From an uncultured Streptococcus sp. (GTDB taxonomy: Bacteria > Bacillota > Bacilli > Lactobacillales > Streptococcaceae), in the NCBI RefSeq assembly GCF_938020365.1, contig NZ_CALIIB010000016.1:1-13014 (forward strand): DNA of 13,014 nucleotides, in the 5' to 3' direction. This document shows positions 12,999 to 13,014 of the stretch, piece by piece (positions within the stretch are counted from its first letter, which is position 1; each line of letters starts with the position of its first letter). The notes beneath the pieces are model-generated. The model had not been told where the DNA came from. It saw nothing but the letters and a program-made list of their open reading frames with translations, and did no database searches. Made by a program: the position numbers and the translations under genes.

Positions 12999-13014
12999 TT
13001 AGAATCCCATTTTT
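12999..13014 (-). CDS. atpD: ATP synthase F1 beta subunit, extreme C-terminus (partial)
   Basis: Only the last four complete codons and the stop are in the window: ...KMGF followed by TAA at 12999-13001. The reading frame, its position 10 nt upstream of atpC and the conserved atpD-atpC order in bacterial ATP synthase operons support the call; the sequence alone is too short to prove it. Confidence 0.65.

Overview
The window looks like chromosomal DNA of a low-GC Gram-positive coccus, most likely a Streptococcus of the mitis/sanguinis type. The reasons are the protein sequences (EndA with its upstream partner EpuA, streptococcal-type ThyA, DHFR and AtpC), AGGAG-type ribosome binding sites, TATAAT promoters with a TGn extension, and the linkages folA-small membrane protein-clpX-engB and murA-epuA-endA. 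The species is an inference; no search was run. All 17 genes lie on the minus strand, so transcription runs from high to low coordinates. No tRNA, rRNA, insertion sequence, prophage or CRISPR array is visible.

In transcription order: (1) The end of the F1Fo ATP synthase operon (last codons of atpD, then atpC), closed by a strong terminator. (2) A DUF1146 membrane protein whose promoter sits so close to its ATG that the mRNA may be leaderless, then murA (first committed step of peptidoglycan synthesis), epuA overlapping the murA end, and endA (membrane DNA-entry nuclease). A hairpin lies in the short epuA-endA gap. (3) glk (ROK glucokinase) with a small lipoprotein gene, then thyA from its own promoter. 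(4) A 161-residue secreted protein with a membrane anchor and a possible degenerate sortase motif. (5) folA (DHFR), a 56-residue membrane protein, clpX and engB, tightly packed and probably one operon. ThyA makes dihydrofolate and DHFR recycles it, so the two halves of the thymidylate cycle sit near each other in separate units. (6) A structured intergenic stretch, then a secreted GH73-type peptidoglycan hydrolase. (7) mmuM (homocysteine methyltransferase), an FNT-family formate/nitrite channel with a cre-like operator over its promoter, and a small DUF2628-type membrane protein. (8) The start of rplJ (ribosomal protein L10), preceded by a long L10 leader that ends in an attenuator-like hairpin.

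The region is mostly housekeeping. No clearly new multi-gene system is present. The points most worth a second look are in gene control and small genes: the possible leaderless DUF1146 transcript, the hairpin in front of endA, promoters placed against or inside upstream terminators (rplJ, thyA), the catabolite-type operator at the FNT gene, the structured gap between engB and the GH73 gene, and the LPXTG-less surface protein. No stretch over 300 bases lacks a gene.
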